Positions 7,863 to 16,647 of a stretch of 64,000 nucleotides of DNA are shown in pieces. Below the pieces are notes generated by a model that worked only from the letters and a program-made list of their open reading frames with translations, was not told the origin of the DNA and ran no database searches. Location: NCBI RefSeq assembly GCF_007748095.1, contig NZ_CP036287.1, positions 2,170,001 through 2,234,000 of the forward strand, given 5' to 3'. How positions within the stretch are numbered: the stretch's first letter is position 1; every line of letters starts with the position of its first letter. The DNA comes from Engelhardtia mirabilis (GTDB lineage Bacteria > Planctomycetota > UBA1135 > GCA-002686595). The position numbers and the translations under genes were made by a program.

Positions 7863-8705
7863 TCAGGGCGCCAGGCGGAAGGTCGCGAAGGTCAGGTCGT
7901 CGGGCTTGGACGGAGCCTGGCCGCCCGGTGCGTTCATGCGCTCGGTGGCGACCGACTCGAGCTGCTGGCACACACTGGCCAACTCGCCGCCTCTGGACAA
8001 CTCGCTCAACTCGGCCAGGGTCAGGTTGTCGAACAGCCCGTCCGTGGCGAGCAGCACCGTGTCGCCGGGGTCGAGCTCGATCGCCGACGAGAACTCGATG
8101 TGGATGCGCTCCAGTCCGAGGCAGTTGAAGATGATGTTGCGGTGGTCGTGAAAGAAGGCCTCGGCTTCGGTGATCAAGCCCGACTCGAGGGCATAGCCCA
8201 CCGGCGAGTGGGCCACCGTCTGCAGCCTCAACTCACCGTCAGCGTCGAAGATCAGGATCGCGCTGTCGCCCGCGTGGTAGGTGCGAAGCTGCCGGCCGAG
8301 GATCTCGACCGCAGCCAAGGTCGTCGCACCGCCGTCGCCCGTCTCGCGGATGGCCCGGTGTGCCAGCTCGATGCCGTCGAGCACCGCGTTCCGCAGGCGG
8401 CTCTCGGTCACGTCGCCCCCGAGTTCGCCGAGGGTCCGACCGATCTCCTCGAGGGCTCGGGTCGAGGCCATCGCGCCGCCCGGTAGCCCGCCCACGCCAT
8501 CGGCCACGGCGATGACCACCGCATCGCCGACCCGGAAGACGGCCGCGCCGTCCTCGTTCCGATCCGGATGCAGGGGCGAGGGCGAGGTGTAGACGACGAG
8601 CTCACCCGCGGTGAGATCGATGCCCTCGCAGATCCGCCGGTTGCAGCCGGTGTAGAAGCGAGTCGTGAACGCGTCCTGCGCGGAAAGGGGAGGTCCGGGG
8701 AGCAT
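7863..8705 (-). CDS. PP2C/SpoIIE-type protein phosphatase
   Basis: Encodes 280 residues with the metal-binding aspartates of PPM phosphatases in order: PDRNEDGAAVF, VVIAVADGVGGLPGG, TYHAGDSAILIF, LLATDGLFDN and the terminal KPDDLTFATF. It should be a Mg/Mn-dependent Ser/Thr phosphatase. The phosphorylated partner is not visible: there is no Hanks-type kinase in the window. It has no transmembrane segment and no signal peptide. It is convergent with the VOC gene, which ends 39 bp away, and is likely transcribed alone. The family is common in planctomycete and myxobacterial signalling, where it reverses Ser/Thr kinase action. Confidence 0.9.
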   Translation of the reverse strand: MLPGPPLSAQDAFTTRFYTGCNRRICEGIDLTAGELVVYTSPSPLHPDRNEDGAAVFRVGDAVVIAVADGVGGLPGGAMASTRALEEIGRTLGELGGDVTESRLRNAVLDGIELAHRAIRETGDGGATTLAAVEILGRQLRTYHAGDSAILIFDADGELRLQTVAHSPVGYALESGLITEAEAFFHDHRNIIFNCLGLERIHIEFSSAIELDPGDTVLLATDGLFDNLTLAELSELSRGGELASVCQQLESVATERMNAPGGQAPSKPDDLTFATFRLAP

Positions 8706-8837
8706 TGGGCCTCATGGCCTTGATTCGGTTGGGGAGTCCTGGCTCGATCGCCAGTCAGCGACGAAGTCAGGTGCAGATCGGAGTCGGGGCAGGTTGGTAG
8801 GGGGCAGGTTCGTCAGGGAGCATGGGCATGAACCCCG

Positions 8838-9593
8838 TCAGCGGAGCTGCCCGGATGTCATGGCCGGGGAAGGGCTGGTAAGGCCACCGCTGTTCGCGCG
8901 GATTCGGCCGCGAGTCGTCGCGTCGGCGCCCTCGCGTCGACGGTCGATGACTCGGAAGGCGCAGTCGAGTACGAGTTCGCCACGGCGCGCGATCCCGTTG
9001 GGCGCGGTGACTTCCAGGCTGTGGACGATCAGCGGACCGAGGCCCACCTGCCCGCGGGCCAAGGGCTGGCGGTCGATCAGCCAGCTCAGGGGGTGCGGAT
9101 TGAGGACTCGACCGCCCTCGGCCAGGAACAGCTCGGCCTGGCGCGTCGAGACGAACATCGAGCGCTCGGTGCGCGGACCGGGGGTCGCGCGAATGCACAC
9201 CCGGCGCGGGCCGGAGCGAACTTCGACCTCCAGGTCGCCCCTTGCGGTCTCGTTCCACTGGGAGTGGCGCGGCGGACGCTCCGCACTGCGCGGGACGCCC
9301 CAACGCTCCGGCCAGCCGGCGCCGATCCGCGCGCTCGACCAGCGGTCGAGTACCCACAGGCCGCGGGCGCCGTCGGCGCGCGACACCGGCACTCGCCAGG
9401 CGATCAGGGCGACGTCGCCACCCAGGGGCAGATCGATCGGCGCGGCGCAGGCGAGCTCCAGCAGAACCCAGCCCTCACGCTCCACCGCCGTCAGATCGCT
9501 GGGCAGCGCTTCTCGAAGCGCGCGGGCGGGTGCGCGATAGAGGATCGAGACCTGGCGTGCCGGCGGTCCCGCGAGAGCGGAGAACATGCCCAT
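8838..9593 (-). CDS. uncharacterised protein, possibly DUF2071-like
   Basis: Encodes 251 residues from ATG 9593 (MGMFSALAGPP). The open frame reaches 9803, but those residues have no protein-like character. The sequence has a pattern of LREALPSDLTAVEREGWVLLEL near the N-terminus and a later RVLNPHPLSWLIDRQPLARG segment. The first resembles the start of DUF2071/acetoacetate-decarboxylase-like beta-barrel proteins, which begin with a line about bounds followed by a V-x-G-x-x-W strand. The match is by eye and weak. It lies 166 bp downstream of egtD on the same strand and may share its transcript. No signal peptide. The last twenty residues are Ser/Gly-rich. Confidence 0.6.
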   Translation of the reverse strand: MGMFSALAGPPARQVSILYRAPARALREALPSDLTAVEREGWVLLELACAAPIDLPLGGDVALIAWRVPVSRADGARGLWVLDRWSSARIGAGWPERWGVPRSAERPPRHSQWNETARGDLEVEVRSGPRRVCIRATPGPRTERSMFVSTRQAELFLAEGGRVLNPHPLSWLIDRQPLARGQVGLGPLIVHSLEVTAPNGIARRGELVLDCAFRVIDRRREGADATTRGRIRANSGGLTSPSPAMTSGQLR

Positions 9594-9759
9594 TGCGCGA
9601 CACTGTACCCCGGGCACCCGCTCCCGGTGCAAGGGGGCCAGGGGGCGGCCATCGAGCCCGCGAGTACGAGTTGGCCGCCGCAGGGACACACTCGATCCGC
9701 GCCAGGCCCGACCCACGCCCGGGGACGGCCGTGGCGGCCCTGGCACGGTCGATCGGAGT

Positions 9760-10782
9760 TCAGTCCGCCGTACCGGATCCGGTACGAGTCGTGGGCACGG
9801 CACTCGGCTCCGCCACGGCCAGGCCGAAACGGCGCGCCCGATCGAAGAGGAACTGGACCGGCTCCAGCCCGGCGGCCCGCAGCTCGGCGCCCACGTCCGA
9901 CGGCGAGAATTTGCCCGAGACTTCCACCCGCAGGTACTCGCCCCGCTCGAAGTCCAGGGTCAGGTCGAGGGCCTCGATCCGCACGGTCATGGCCGCTGTC
10001 GCCACCAGGCCGATGTCCATGCGACGCGCGGCGGCGTCCCAGGTGCCGCGGTAGCGGAACCGTTCGGGGTCGAAGTCCGCGCCATAGTCGCGGTTGAGCA
10101 CGACCAGCACGTTGCGGATGAACTCGCGGGTGACCCCGGCAGCGTCGTTGTAGGCGGCCTCGAGGGCCTCGCGGTCCTTGACCAGGTCGAAGCCGAGCAG
10201 CAGCGCGTCACCGGGTCGCAGAAGGCTGTGGACCTGCTTCAAGAACGCTCGGCGCTCGGACTCCATCAGGTTGCCGATGGTCGAGCCCAGGAAGGCGACC
10301 ACGCGCCGACCGGGGTGGGGCACGGCGTGGAGGTCGGTGTGGAAGTCACCGACCACGCCGCGCACTTCGAGCTCCGCGTAGTCGCGGCACAGCACGTCCG
10401 CGGCCGCACGCACCGCGTCGTCACTGACGTCGAAGGGCACGTAGCGCGACCCGCCGTGCTCCAACATCGCCTCGAGCAGGGCGCGCGTCTTGCGCGACGA
10501 ACCCGAGCCGATCTCGAACAGCTCCTCGGGCCGGTAGCGCTCCATGATCGCCGGCGCGTGCTGCTCCAGGATCTCGGCCTCCGAGCGCGTGGGGTAGTAC
10601 TCCGGCTGGCGCGTGATGCGCTCGAACAGCTCGGATCCGTGCCCGTCGTAGAGCAGCTTGGGTTGCAGCTCCTTGGGACTTCCCGCCAGGCCCGCGCGCA
10701 GCTCGTCGAGCGCCTCGCGCTCCTGCTCCTCGGGCCCCTCGAGTCGGCGAATGATCAGGGTCGGCGTGGAGTCGTCGCTCAT
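9760..10782 (-). CDS. egtD: L-histidine N-alpha-methyltransferase (ergothioneine biosynthesis)
   Basis: Encodes 340 residues. The protein shows the EgtD arrangement: LLYDGHGSELFERITRQPEYYPTR near the N-terminus, the SAM-binding FEIGSGSSRKTRALLEA, PFDVSD, then AFLGSTIGNL and the DLVKD segment, followed by the histidine-binding FNRD-like VLNRDYGADFD. The enzyme trimethylates the alpha-amine of histidine to hercynine with three SAM. It is the fourth gene of egtA-egtB-egtC-egtD, starting 21 bp after egtC. The first and the sulfur-inserting steps are therefore encoded together. The C-terminal 20 residues (after FGLAVAEPS) look disordered. Confidence 0.95.
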   Translation of the reverse strand: MSDDSTPTLIIRRLEGPEEQEREALDELRAGLAGSPKELQPKLLYDGHGSELFERITRQPEYYPTRSEAEILEQHAPAIMERYRPEELFEIGSGSSRKTRALLEAMLEHGGSRYVPFDVSDDAVRAAADVLCRDYAELEVRGVVGDFHTDLHAVPHPGRRVVAFLGSTIGNLMESERRAFLKQVHSLLRPGDALLLGFDLVKDREALEAAYNDAAGVTREFIRNVLVVLNRDYGADFDPERFRYRGTWDAAARRMDIGLVATAAMTVRIEALDLTLDFERGEYLRVEVSGKFSPSDVGAELRAAGLEPVQFLFDRARRFGLAVAEPSAVPTTRTGSGTAD

Positions 10783-10803
10783 GGTTCCGGCGGGGGAGGT
10801 TCG

Positions 10804-11661
10804 CTACTCCGCGGGGGGGCTCGGTGCACCGACTTCGAGGGCCACCGAGCGGAGGGACTCCGCGGGCCGATCGACGCACATCCGGACTTGGGTCTGGTCC
10901 GGAACCGGCTCCCAACTCGCCGGCGGGCTCTTAGTCGATCCCGGGTCCGGAATCGAGCCTTGCAGGGGTTCGGAAGCGATCTGCGCGCTCTCCGCTTCCT
11001 TGTCCGCCCGAATGTACAGGCTGTTCGGAGGCAGGCCAACCGCCGAGCGGATCGCGCTCAGGCTGCCCCCGTCGACCGCCACCGAGACCAGGTTGGCGCG
11101 TACCCCGGCGGCGACGCAAATCTCGGCGAGCTCCGCGGTGGCCGCGGCGTGGGCCTCGGCGAGCCCGGCCGCGGGACGCTCGCGCAGGTGGCGGCGCAGC
11201 AGCGCGAACAGCACCAGGGAGTCGGTTCGGACCTGCAGCTCGCCGAAGAGGTCGTCGGGCAGCCGCGCCAGGACACTCCTCGCGACGGCCCGCTCGAAGT
11301 CCTCGACGAAGCCGTTGTGGGCGAAGGCCACGCCGTCGGCGACGAAGGGGGCCACGGCGGCGGCGCTGAAGGGCATGCCCGGCGTGGCCGAGCGCACCGC
11401 GGCGAGGATCACCTCGGCCTCGATTCGCGGCGCCAGTGCCGGCAGGTTCGGATCGCTCCAGGGCGGCCGCTCGGTGACGTAGCGCAGGGGCTCCCCCGCG
11501 CCGCGCCGCGGCCACCAGGCAACGCCGGTGCCGTCCACGTTGACGTGCCCCGAGCACATCTCGCGCGGCCGGTAGGCCTGGACCTCGAGCGAGTGCTCTG
11601 GATCGTAGAGCAGCGAACTCAGCGGGACCCGGACCCCGACGTGAGCGCCCAAGCGGCACAT
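10804..11661 (-). CDS. egtC: gamma-glutamyl hercynylcysteine sulfoxide hydrolase (class II amidotransferase)
   Basis: Encodes 285 residues from ATG 11661. The mature N-terminus is MCRLGAHVG, giving the catalytic Cys2 typical of class II glutamine amidotransferases. RSATPG and FAHNGFVEDF are further family motifs, and VRTDSLVLFALL follows. EgtC removes the gamma-glutamyl group from the EgtB product. The frame runs upstream to 12201, but that part overlaps egtB out of phase. Its ATG lies three bases from the egtB stop, so translation is probably coupled. Residues after about 225 (SEPLQGSIPDPGS onward) form a Pro/Ser-rich tail beyond the catalytic domain. Confidence 0.93.
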   Translation of the reverse strand: MCRLGAHVGVRVPLSSLLYDPEHSLEVQAYRPREMCSGHVNVDGTGVAWWPRRGAGEPLRYVTERPPWSDPNLPALAPRIEAEVILAAVRSATPGMPFSAAAVAPFVADGVAFAHNGFVEDFERAVARSVLARLPDDLFGELQVRTDSLVLFALLRRHLRERPAAGLAEAHAAATAELAEICVAAGVRANLVSVAVDGGSLSAIRSAVGLPPNSLYIRADKEAESAQIASEPLQGSIPDPGSTKSPPASWEPVPDQTQVRMCVDRPAESLRSVALEVGAPSPPAE

Positions 11662-11663
11662 GC

Positions 11664-12971
11664 TCAGGCGTCCCAGGCCAGCCGGCAGCCGGCGAAGATC
11701 TGGCGTCGTTCGGGCAGGTCCCAGTTGCGGTAGGTCACGCGCGCCAGGGCCCCGGCCGCGGCCCACGACGAACCCCGCAGGACCCGATAGCCACGGTCGA
11801 AGAACACCTGACTGTACTCCGGGTAGGGGAAGGGCTCGAAGCCGCGGTAGCCGTCGAAGCTCGACGCGGTCCACTCGTGCACGTCCCCGAGCATCTGCTC
11901 GATTCCAAGGGGCGAAGCGCCGCGCGGGAAGCTGCCCACCGGCGCGGGGCCGTCGCGCCGGCCGTCGCAGTTGGCCCGCGCCTCGTCGATCTGGGGCGTG
12001 CCCCAGGGATAGGGGGCGCGGGCGCCGCCGGCTGTGGCTGCGTGCTCCCATTCGAACTCGGTGGGCAGGCGTGCACCGACCCAGGTGGCGAAGGCCTCGG
12101 CCTCGTGGCAGGAGATGTGTTGCACCGGCTCGCGCGGATCGACGGCGATCTGCCGCCCGAAGCGGCGCACGCTCCAACGCCCGTCGTCGTTGCGGGTCCA
12201 CCCCGCGGGCGAGCGAGCGCCACAGCGCGCCAGCCAGGAGCGACCCTCAGCGGTCCACAACTCCGATCGCGCGTAGCAGCCCGCTTCGACGAAGGCCAGG
12301 AAGCGGCGGTTGGTCAGCGGATAGCGATCCAAGGCGAAGGGGGCCAGCTCGACCGCATGGCGCGGCCGCTCGTTGTCGTAGGGGCCCCATTCGGTCTGCC
12401 CACCGATCACGACCTCGGCGCCGGGCAGTTGGATCCGCTGCTCGTCGTCGACGGCCGGCGCCTGCTCGGCTCGGGGCTCTCCGGCCATCGGATCGGCCGT
12501 CGGAATGGCGACGCCCAGGTGTTGGAGCGACTGAAGCAGGGTCTCCTGGTGCTGGGCTTCGTGCTGCACGAGCATCGACCAGACGTAGCCCGATCGCACG
12601 AGGTCGTCGCCGTCCGTGAGCCGCGCCCGCTCCAGCCCCTCGAGGGTCCGCGCGCGTACCCGCTCGAGTAGTTCGAGGGCACCGTCGCGATCCAGGAGAG
12701 GCAAGTCACAGCGCTTGGACCTGGGCTGCTCGAAGGCGTCGTAGAGCTCGTCGAGCTCGGGGGCCGAGACCCGCTCGGACTCGCCCAACACCCGCCGCAC
12801 GCCCCACAGGTCCTCGAAGCTGGCCAGGTGGCCGAGATCCCAGATCCCCGGACCCAGGGCGGCGTCCGCGCGACGGGCCAGATCCGCAGCCGAGGTCGCT
12901 TCGACCAACTCGAGGGTGCGACGGCGCGCAGCGGCCAGCTCGCGACGCAGTCGCTCCCGCAGGGCGTCCAT
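11664..12971 (-). CDS. egtB: ergothioneine sulfoxide synthase (iron-dependent)
   Basis: Encodes 435 residues. An N-terminal DinB-like four-helix domain carries the iron triad His48 (GIWDLGHLASFE), His137 and His141 (HEAQHQET), the same spacing as mycobacterial EgtB. A C-terminal FGE/sulfatase-like domain follows, with DRYPLTNRRFLAF, LPTEFEWEHAA, LGDVHEWTAS and YRVLRGSSW. EgtB joins gamma-glutamylcysteine (or cysteine) to hercynine with O2. Presence of egtA and egtC favours the gamma-glutamylcysteine route. Start ATG 12971 lies 5 bp after the egtA stop. An open frame extending to 13484 is antisense noise of egtA in another frame. Confidence 0.96.
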   Translation of the reverse strand: MDALRERLRRELAAARRRTLELVEATSAADLARRADAALGPGIWDLGHLASFEDLWGVRRVLGESERVSAPELDELYDAFEQPRSKRCDLPLLDRDGALELLERVRARTLEGLERARLTDGDDLVRSGYVWSMLVQHEAQHQETLLQSLQHLGVAIPTADPMAGEPRAEQAPAVDDEQRIQLPGAEVVIGGQTEWGPYDNERPRHAVELAPFALDRYPLTNRRFLAFVEAGCYARSELWTAEGRSWLARCGARSPAGWTRNDDGRWSVRRFGRQIAVDPREPVQHISCHEAEAFATWVGARLPTEFEWEHAATAGGARAPYPWGTPQIDEARANCDGRRDGPAPVGSFPRGASPLGIEQMLGDVHEWTASSFDGYRGFEPFPYPEYSQVFFDRGYRVLRGSSWAAAGALARVTYRNWDLPERRQIFAGCRLAWDA

Positions 12972-12976
12972 CGGCG

Positions 12977-14371
12977 TCAGACGGCGGCGCTGCAGCCGCT
13001 GCCGTCGGCCCAACGCAGTGCCGCCGCGGGGCCCACGGCTACGGCGGCGCGCAACTCGTCGACCGGGGCCGCGGTGCGCGCGAAGAAGCGCTCGGCGAAG
13101 GCGCGCGCATCCGACATGTGTTCCTCGCGCATGAACTGCGGGCCCAAACGCTCCATGCCGTCGAGGGCCGTGCGCCACAGGAAGTCGACCTCGTCGCGCA
13201 GGCGCGGGATCTCGAGTCCGCGCTCCGCGCTGTCGCGCCAACGTTGGTCGAGACCGGCCAGGCTCGGCGCGAGCCGCTCGAGGGCCAGTCCGCGCGCCCG
13301 CTCGTCGTAGAGCAGGCCACAGACGAAGGCCACGGCCGCCGGTCGCATGCAGTAGGGCAGGGCGTCGATGCCGCGCAGCTCGAAGAACCCCCGCGGACGC
13401 ACCTCGAAGAAGAGCGTCGTCAGGTGGTAGTCGAGGTCGTCGATCGTCGGCCAGCCGTGGACCGGGTGGCCGCGCTCGATCCAATCGCGGAAGCGCAGGC
13501 CGGGCTCACCCGTGACCGCGTGGCCCGCTTCCGTGCGGAACAGCAGCACGTCGGCGTCCAGAGCCGCCGCGGCGTACTGGCGCTCGGGCCCCTCGAGGCT
13601 GCCGTCGAGGAGCCCGGCGGGGAACCCCGTGCGGGTCGGGTCGATGGTCTGCCAGACGCGGGCGCGCCGGCAGTGGAAGTAGTCCTCACCCGCACGTTCG
13701 GGCGAGGTCGAGAAGATGCCGACCAGGGCCGGGCTGAGCAGGTTGCCCAGCAGCCAACGCTCGTCGCGCACTTGCCTGGAGCCCAGGTCGACGTTGACCT
13801 GCAGGCTGCACGACAGGCGCATCATCCACGGACCGCTCGGGCCGCGGGCGTCGAAGTAGGCCGCCATCGATCGGTAGCGGTCGGCATCGAGCTGTTGCGG
13901 CACGTCGCCCGGTCCGAACCAGGGGTCGAGGCCCAGGGAGATCAAGGCCACCCGGCGCGGACCGAAGACCTCCTCCAACTTGGACACCACCGCGCGCACG
14001 TCGTCCAGGGCCGCCGAGGCACTGGGATGGACGGCGGTGGAGTGCTCGATCTGGGCACCGGGCTCGAAGGTCAGGCTGCCGCCCTGGGTCAGGCCCACGG
14101 TGGGCGGGACCCGCTCGGGGTCGCGGGCCTGGATCAGATCGTCGCGCCCGGCGACCTGATCGATCGCCTCGAGTACGCCGCCGGGACCCGCGAGGGGTAG
14201 GCGTCGCAGGGGTCGCCCCTGGGCGTCCATCTCGATCGCGAAGCGCTCCGGCTCGAGGCCCACGTCGCGGGCACCGGCTCGGGACTCGTCGATCTCGGGG
14301 AAGGCGCGGGCAGCGGCCCGCTCCAGCGCCTCGTCGACGGTGATGGTCAGCTCAGGGTCTTTGGTGGGCAT
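12977..14371 (-). CDS. egtA: glutamate-cysteine ligase, EgtA type
   Basis: Encodes 464 residues from ATG 14371 (MPTKDPELTITVDEALE). The GCS2-type fold is visible through VGLEPERFAIE near the N-terminus, TQGGSLTFEPGAQIEHST, MMRLSCSLQVNVDLG, FRDWI and LTTLFFEVRPRGFFELRGID. These are the motifs of plant-type and EgtA gamma-glutamylcysteine ligases. It makes gamma-glutamylcysteine, the sulfur donor for EgtB. It is the first gene of the egt operon, facing away from a two-component regulator across a 189-bp gap. The open frame to 15193 upstream is the reverse shadow of the response regulator. A role in glutathione synthesis is possible too, but no gshB is in view. Confidence 0.93.
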   Translation of the reverse strand: MPTKDPELTITVDEALERAAARAFPEIDESRAGARDVGLEPERFAIEMDAQGRPLRRLPLAGPGGVLEAIDQVAGRDDLIQARDPERVPPTVGLTQGGSLTFEPGAQIEHSTAVHPSASAALDDVRAVVSKLEEVFGPRRVALISLGLDPWFGPGDVPQQLDADRYRSMAAYFDARGPSGPWMMRLSCSLQVNVDLGSRQVRDERWLLGNLLSPALVGIFSTSPERAGEDYFHCRRARVWQTIDPTRTGFPAGLLDGSLEGPERQYAAAALDADVLLFRTEAGHAVTGEPGLRFRDWIERGHPVHGWPTIDDLDYHLTTLFFEVRPRGFFELRGIDALPYCMRPAAVAFVCGLLYDERARGLALERLAPSLAGLDQRWRDSAERGLEIPRLRDEVDFLWRTALDGMERLGPQFMREEHMSDARAFAERFFARTAAPVDELRAAVAVGPAAALRWADGSGCSAAV

Positions 14372-14560
14372 GCGAGTTCTCGGGAGGGCCCATCTTAGGT
14401 GGGCTCGGTGGGACCTCAACCGAGGTGCTACGAACTCCGGTGCCCGGCCGGACTTCGATGTGGAGCCCGGTCCCCTCGGACCCGACCCGGGCCCGATCCT
14501 GTGGCCTCGCTCATGTCCCCCGGGACCCGCGCCACTCGGCGGGTTAGTCTGTGGGCGACC
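14372..14560. promoter_or_regulatory. divergent intergenic region between egtA and the response regulator
   Basis: This 189-bp non-coding gap must hold the promoters for the egt operon (leftward) and the two-component operon (rightward). The sequence is very GC-rich with several GGGCCC/CCCGGG palindromes, for example 14500-14526. I cannot place a convincing -35/-10 pair. Head-to-head placement makes control of egt by the adjacent regulator possible but unproven. Confidence 0.4.
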
Positions 14561-15241
14561 ATGCGAATCCTGCTCATCGAGGACTCCGAGCGGCTCCAGC
14601 TCGCCCTGACCACCGGCCTTCGCAAGGAGGGCCATGGGGTCGACGTCGCGGGGGACGGCGAGGCTGGCCTCAGCTACGCCCGCAACAACCAGTACGACGC
14701 CATCGTGCTGGACCTGATGCTGCCCAAGATCGACGGGTTGACGGTGCTCCAGACCCTGCGCGAGGAGGGTAACGACACCCACGTCCTGGTCTTGACCGCC
14801 AAGGACACCGTCGACGAGCGGGTCACGGGCCTGCGCCGCGGGGCCGACGACTACCTGGTCAAGCCCTTCGCGTTCGACGAGCTCCTGGCCCGACTCGAGG
14901 CCCTCGGGCGGCGGGTCTACAACGCCAAGAGCCCCGAGGTCACGGTCGGGGACCTGATGATCGACACCAGCGCCAAGTCGGTGGAGCGCGCCGGCCGCCG
15001 CATTGACCTCTCGACCCGCGAGTACGCGCTGCTCGAGTACCTGGCGCGGCGCCTGGGCGAGACCGTGTCGCGGATCGAGATCGAGGACCACCTCTACGAC
15101 GAGACCAGCCTGCCCACCAGCAACGCCGTCGATCGCGCGGTGTGCAGCCTGCGGGCGAAGATCGGCGGGCCTGACGATCTGCCCCTGATCCACACTCGCC
15201 GCGGGCTGGGTTACGTGCTCGAGGCGCGCGAGGACCGTTGA
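14561..15241 (+). CDS. OmpR/PhoB-family response regulator
   Basis: Encodes 226 residues from ATG 14561. The receiver domain begins MRILLIEDSERL (acidic pocket Glu7/Asp8), carries the phosphoacceptor Asp51 in AIVLDLMLP, Thr in VLTAKDT and Lys in YLVKPFAFDELL. The C-terminal winged-helix domain shows LSTREYALLEYLARR and AVDRAVCSLRAKIG ending in THRRGLGYVL-like IHTRRGLGYVLEA. It is a DNA-binding transcription regulator phosphorylated by the kinase encoded next. The genes overlap: the kinase TTG start shares bases with this TGA stop. An upstream in-frame extension to 14399 lacks family similarity. Confidence 0.95.
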   Translation: MRILLIEDSERLQLALTTGLRKEGHGVDVAGDGEAGLSYARNNQYDAIVLDLMLPKIDGLTVLQTLREEGNDTHVLVLTAKDTVDERVTGLRRGADDYLVKPFAFDELLARLEALGRRVYNAKSPEVTVGDLMIDTSAKSVERAGRRIDLSTREYALLEYLARRLGETVSRIEIEDHLYDETSLPTSNAVDRAVCSLRAKIGGPDDLPLIHTRRGLGYVLEAREDR

Positions 15242-16647
15242 AGACCCTCGTCGGTCGCCTGACCCTGTGGTTGGTCGGCGGGGTGGGGGCGACCCTGCTG
15301 CTGGTCGGGCTCCTGATCTGGACTCGCGTGGACGCGTTCCTGATCGACTACTTCGACGACAACCTCTACACGCGGGTGCTCTCCCTGGGCGCGGCCGCGC
15401 AGTGGGACTCCGACGGGATGGTCTCGCTCCCCTACGAGACCGCCCTCTACAAGGACTACGAGGGGCCCTTCGAGCGCGACGTGTTCCAGGTCGTGGATCT
15501 CGAGGGCGAGGAACTCGCGCGCTCGCCCACCCTCGGCGTCGGTGCCGACATCACCCTGGATCCCGAGCGCATCCAGCAGGCCTGGGCCAGCAACAGCGCG
15601 GTGACCGCGGACCTCGAGCTCCCCGGCGGAAGCTCTGGACGGGCGGTGGCCATGGTGCTCGAGGTCGCGGACCCCGAGGGTGAGCCGCGCCGTGCACTGT
15701 TCATCGTCGCGACGCCGCGCCTCATGCTCAGCCAGGCGCAGAAGTCGTTGTTCGTGCCCCTGTCCCTCGGAGCCCTGGCGGCGTTGATCGGGCTCGGGGT
15801 GTGGGTCCGCGCCGTGGTTCGGCGGGGCCTGCGGCCCCTGGAGGACATCGCCGATCGCCTCGGCGACCTCGACGAGGACACCCTCGAGCGCCGTCTCCCC
15901 GTGGTCGACCTGCCGGGGGAACTGCGTCCCATCGCCGGTCAGGCCAACGCCCTGTTCGACCGCCTCGACGCCGCCTTCGAGCGCGAACGGCGCACCACCA
16001 ACAACATCGCCCACGAGCTGCGCACGCCCATTGCGGAGCTGCGCGGCCTGACCGAGGTCGCCCTGCGCCTGGGTGATGACCCGGAGTTCGCTGCCAAGAC
16101 GGTCGCCGAGGCCTACGCCATCGCAACCGAGATGGATCGCATCGCGACGACCCTCCTGCGCGTGGCGCGGGCCCAGGCGGGCGAACTCGAGGTCAAGCGC
16201 GAGGTGCTGAGTTCGTCCGCGGTGCTCGAGCGCGCGATCCGCTCGGTCGGCGAGAGCGCCCGCGGCCGCGGGATCGAGTTCGAGCTGAAGTTGCGCGACG
16301 ACCTGGAGCTGGCCGCCGATCCCGACCTGCTCGACCTGATCCTGATCAACCTGCTGTCGAACTCGATCCAGCATGCACCCGCGGGGGACCGGGTCACCTG
16401 CGAGGTCTGGCGTGGCCAGGACGACGTGCAGTTCGTGATCGAGAACACCAACCCCGGACTGGAGCCCGGGGACATGAAGCACCTGACCGAGACCTTCTGG
16501 AAGAAGGACGACGCGCGCACCGACGCCGTGCACACGGGTCTCGGGCTGGCACTCGTCGATCAGCTCGCGCAGACCTGCGGCTACAGCTTCAGCATGGCCC
16601 TGGCAGGCGACCGCGTGCGCGCCCGGGTCACCGTTCCGCTCGACTGA
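15238..16647 (+). CDS. sensor histidine kinase (HAMP, EnvZ/QseC-like)
   Basis: Encodes 469 residues starting with TTG 15238, overlapping the regulator stop (TTGA). Order: transmembrane helix at about 10-28, an extracytoplasmic sensor of about 130 residues rich in acidic groups, a second helix around 175-195 (SLFVPLSLGALAALIGLGVW), a HAMP-like linker, and a dimerisation helix with phosphoacceptor His259 in NNIAHELRTPIAEL. The HATPase domain follows with NLLSNSIQHAPAG (N box) and HTGLGLALV (G box). The ligand is unknown. Partner of the adjacent OmpR-type regulator. A rare TTG start probably keeps kinase levels below the regulator. Confidence 0.93.
   Translation: MKTLVGRLTLWLVGGVGATLLLVGLLIWTRVDAFLIDYFDDNLYTRVLSLGAAAQWDSDGMVSLPYETALYKDYEGPFERDVFQVVDLEGEELARSPTLGVGADITLDPERIQQAWASNSAVTADLELPGGSSGRAVAMVLEVADPEGEPRRALFIVATPRLMLSQAQKSLFVPLSLGALAALIGLGVWVRAVVRRGLRPLEDIADRLGDLDEDTLERRLPVVDLPGELRPIAGQANALFDRLDAAFERERRTTNNIAHELRTPIAELRGLTEVALRLGDDPEFAAKTVAEAYAIATEMDRIATTLLRVARAQAGELEVKREVLSSSAVLERAIRSVGESARGRGIEFELKLRDDLELAADPDLLDLILINLLSNSIQHAPAGDRVTCEVWRGQDDVQFVIENTNPGLEPGDMKHLTETFWKKDDARTDAVHTGLGLALVDQLAQTCGYSFSMALAGDRVRARVTVPLD

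Noticed and set aside
9586..11733. 715-codon plus-strand open frame opposite egtD and egtC
   Set aside because: No motif. The reverse strand has clear EgtD and EgtC enzymes.
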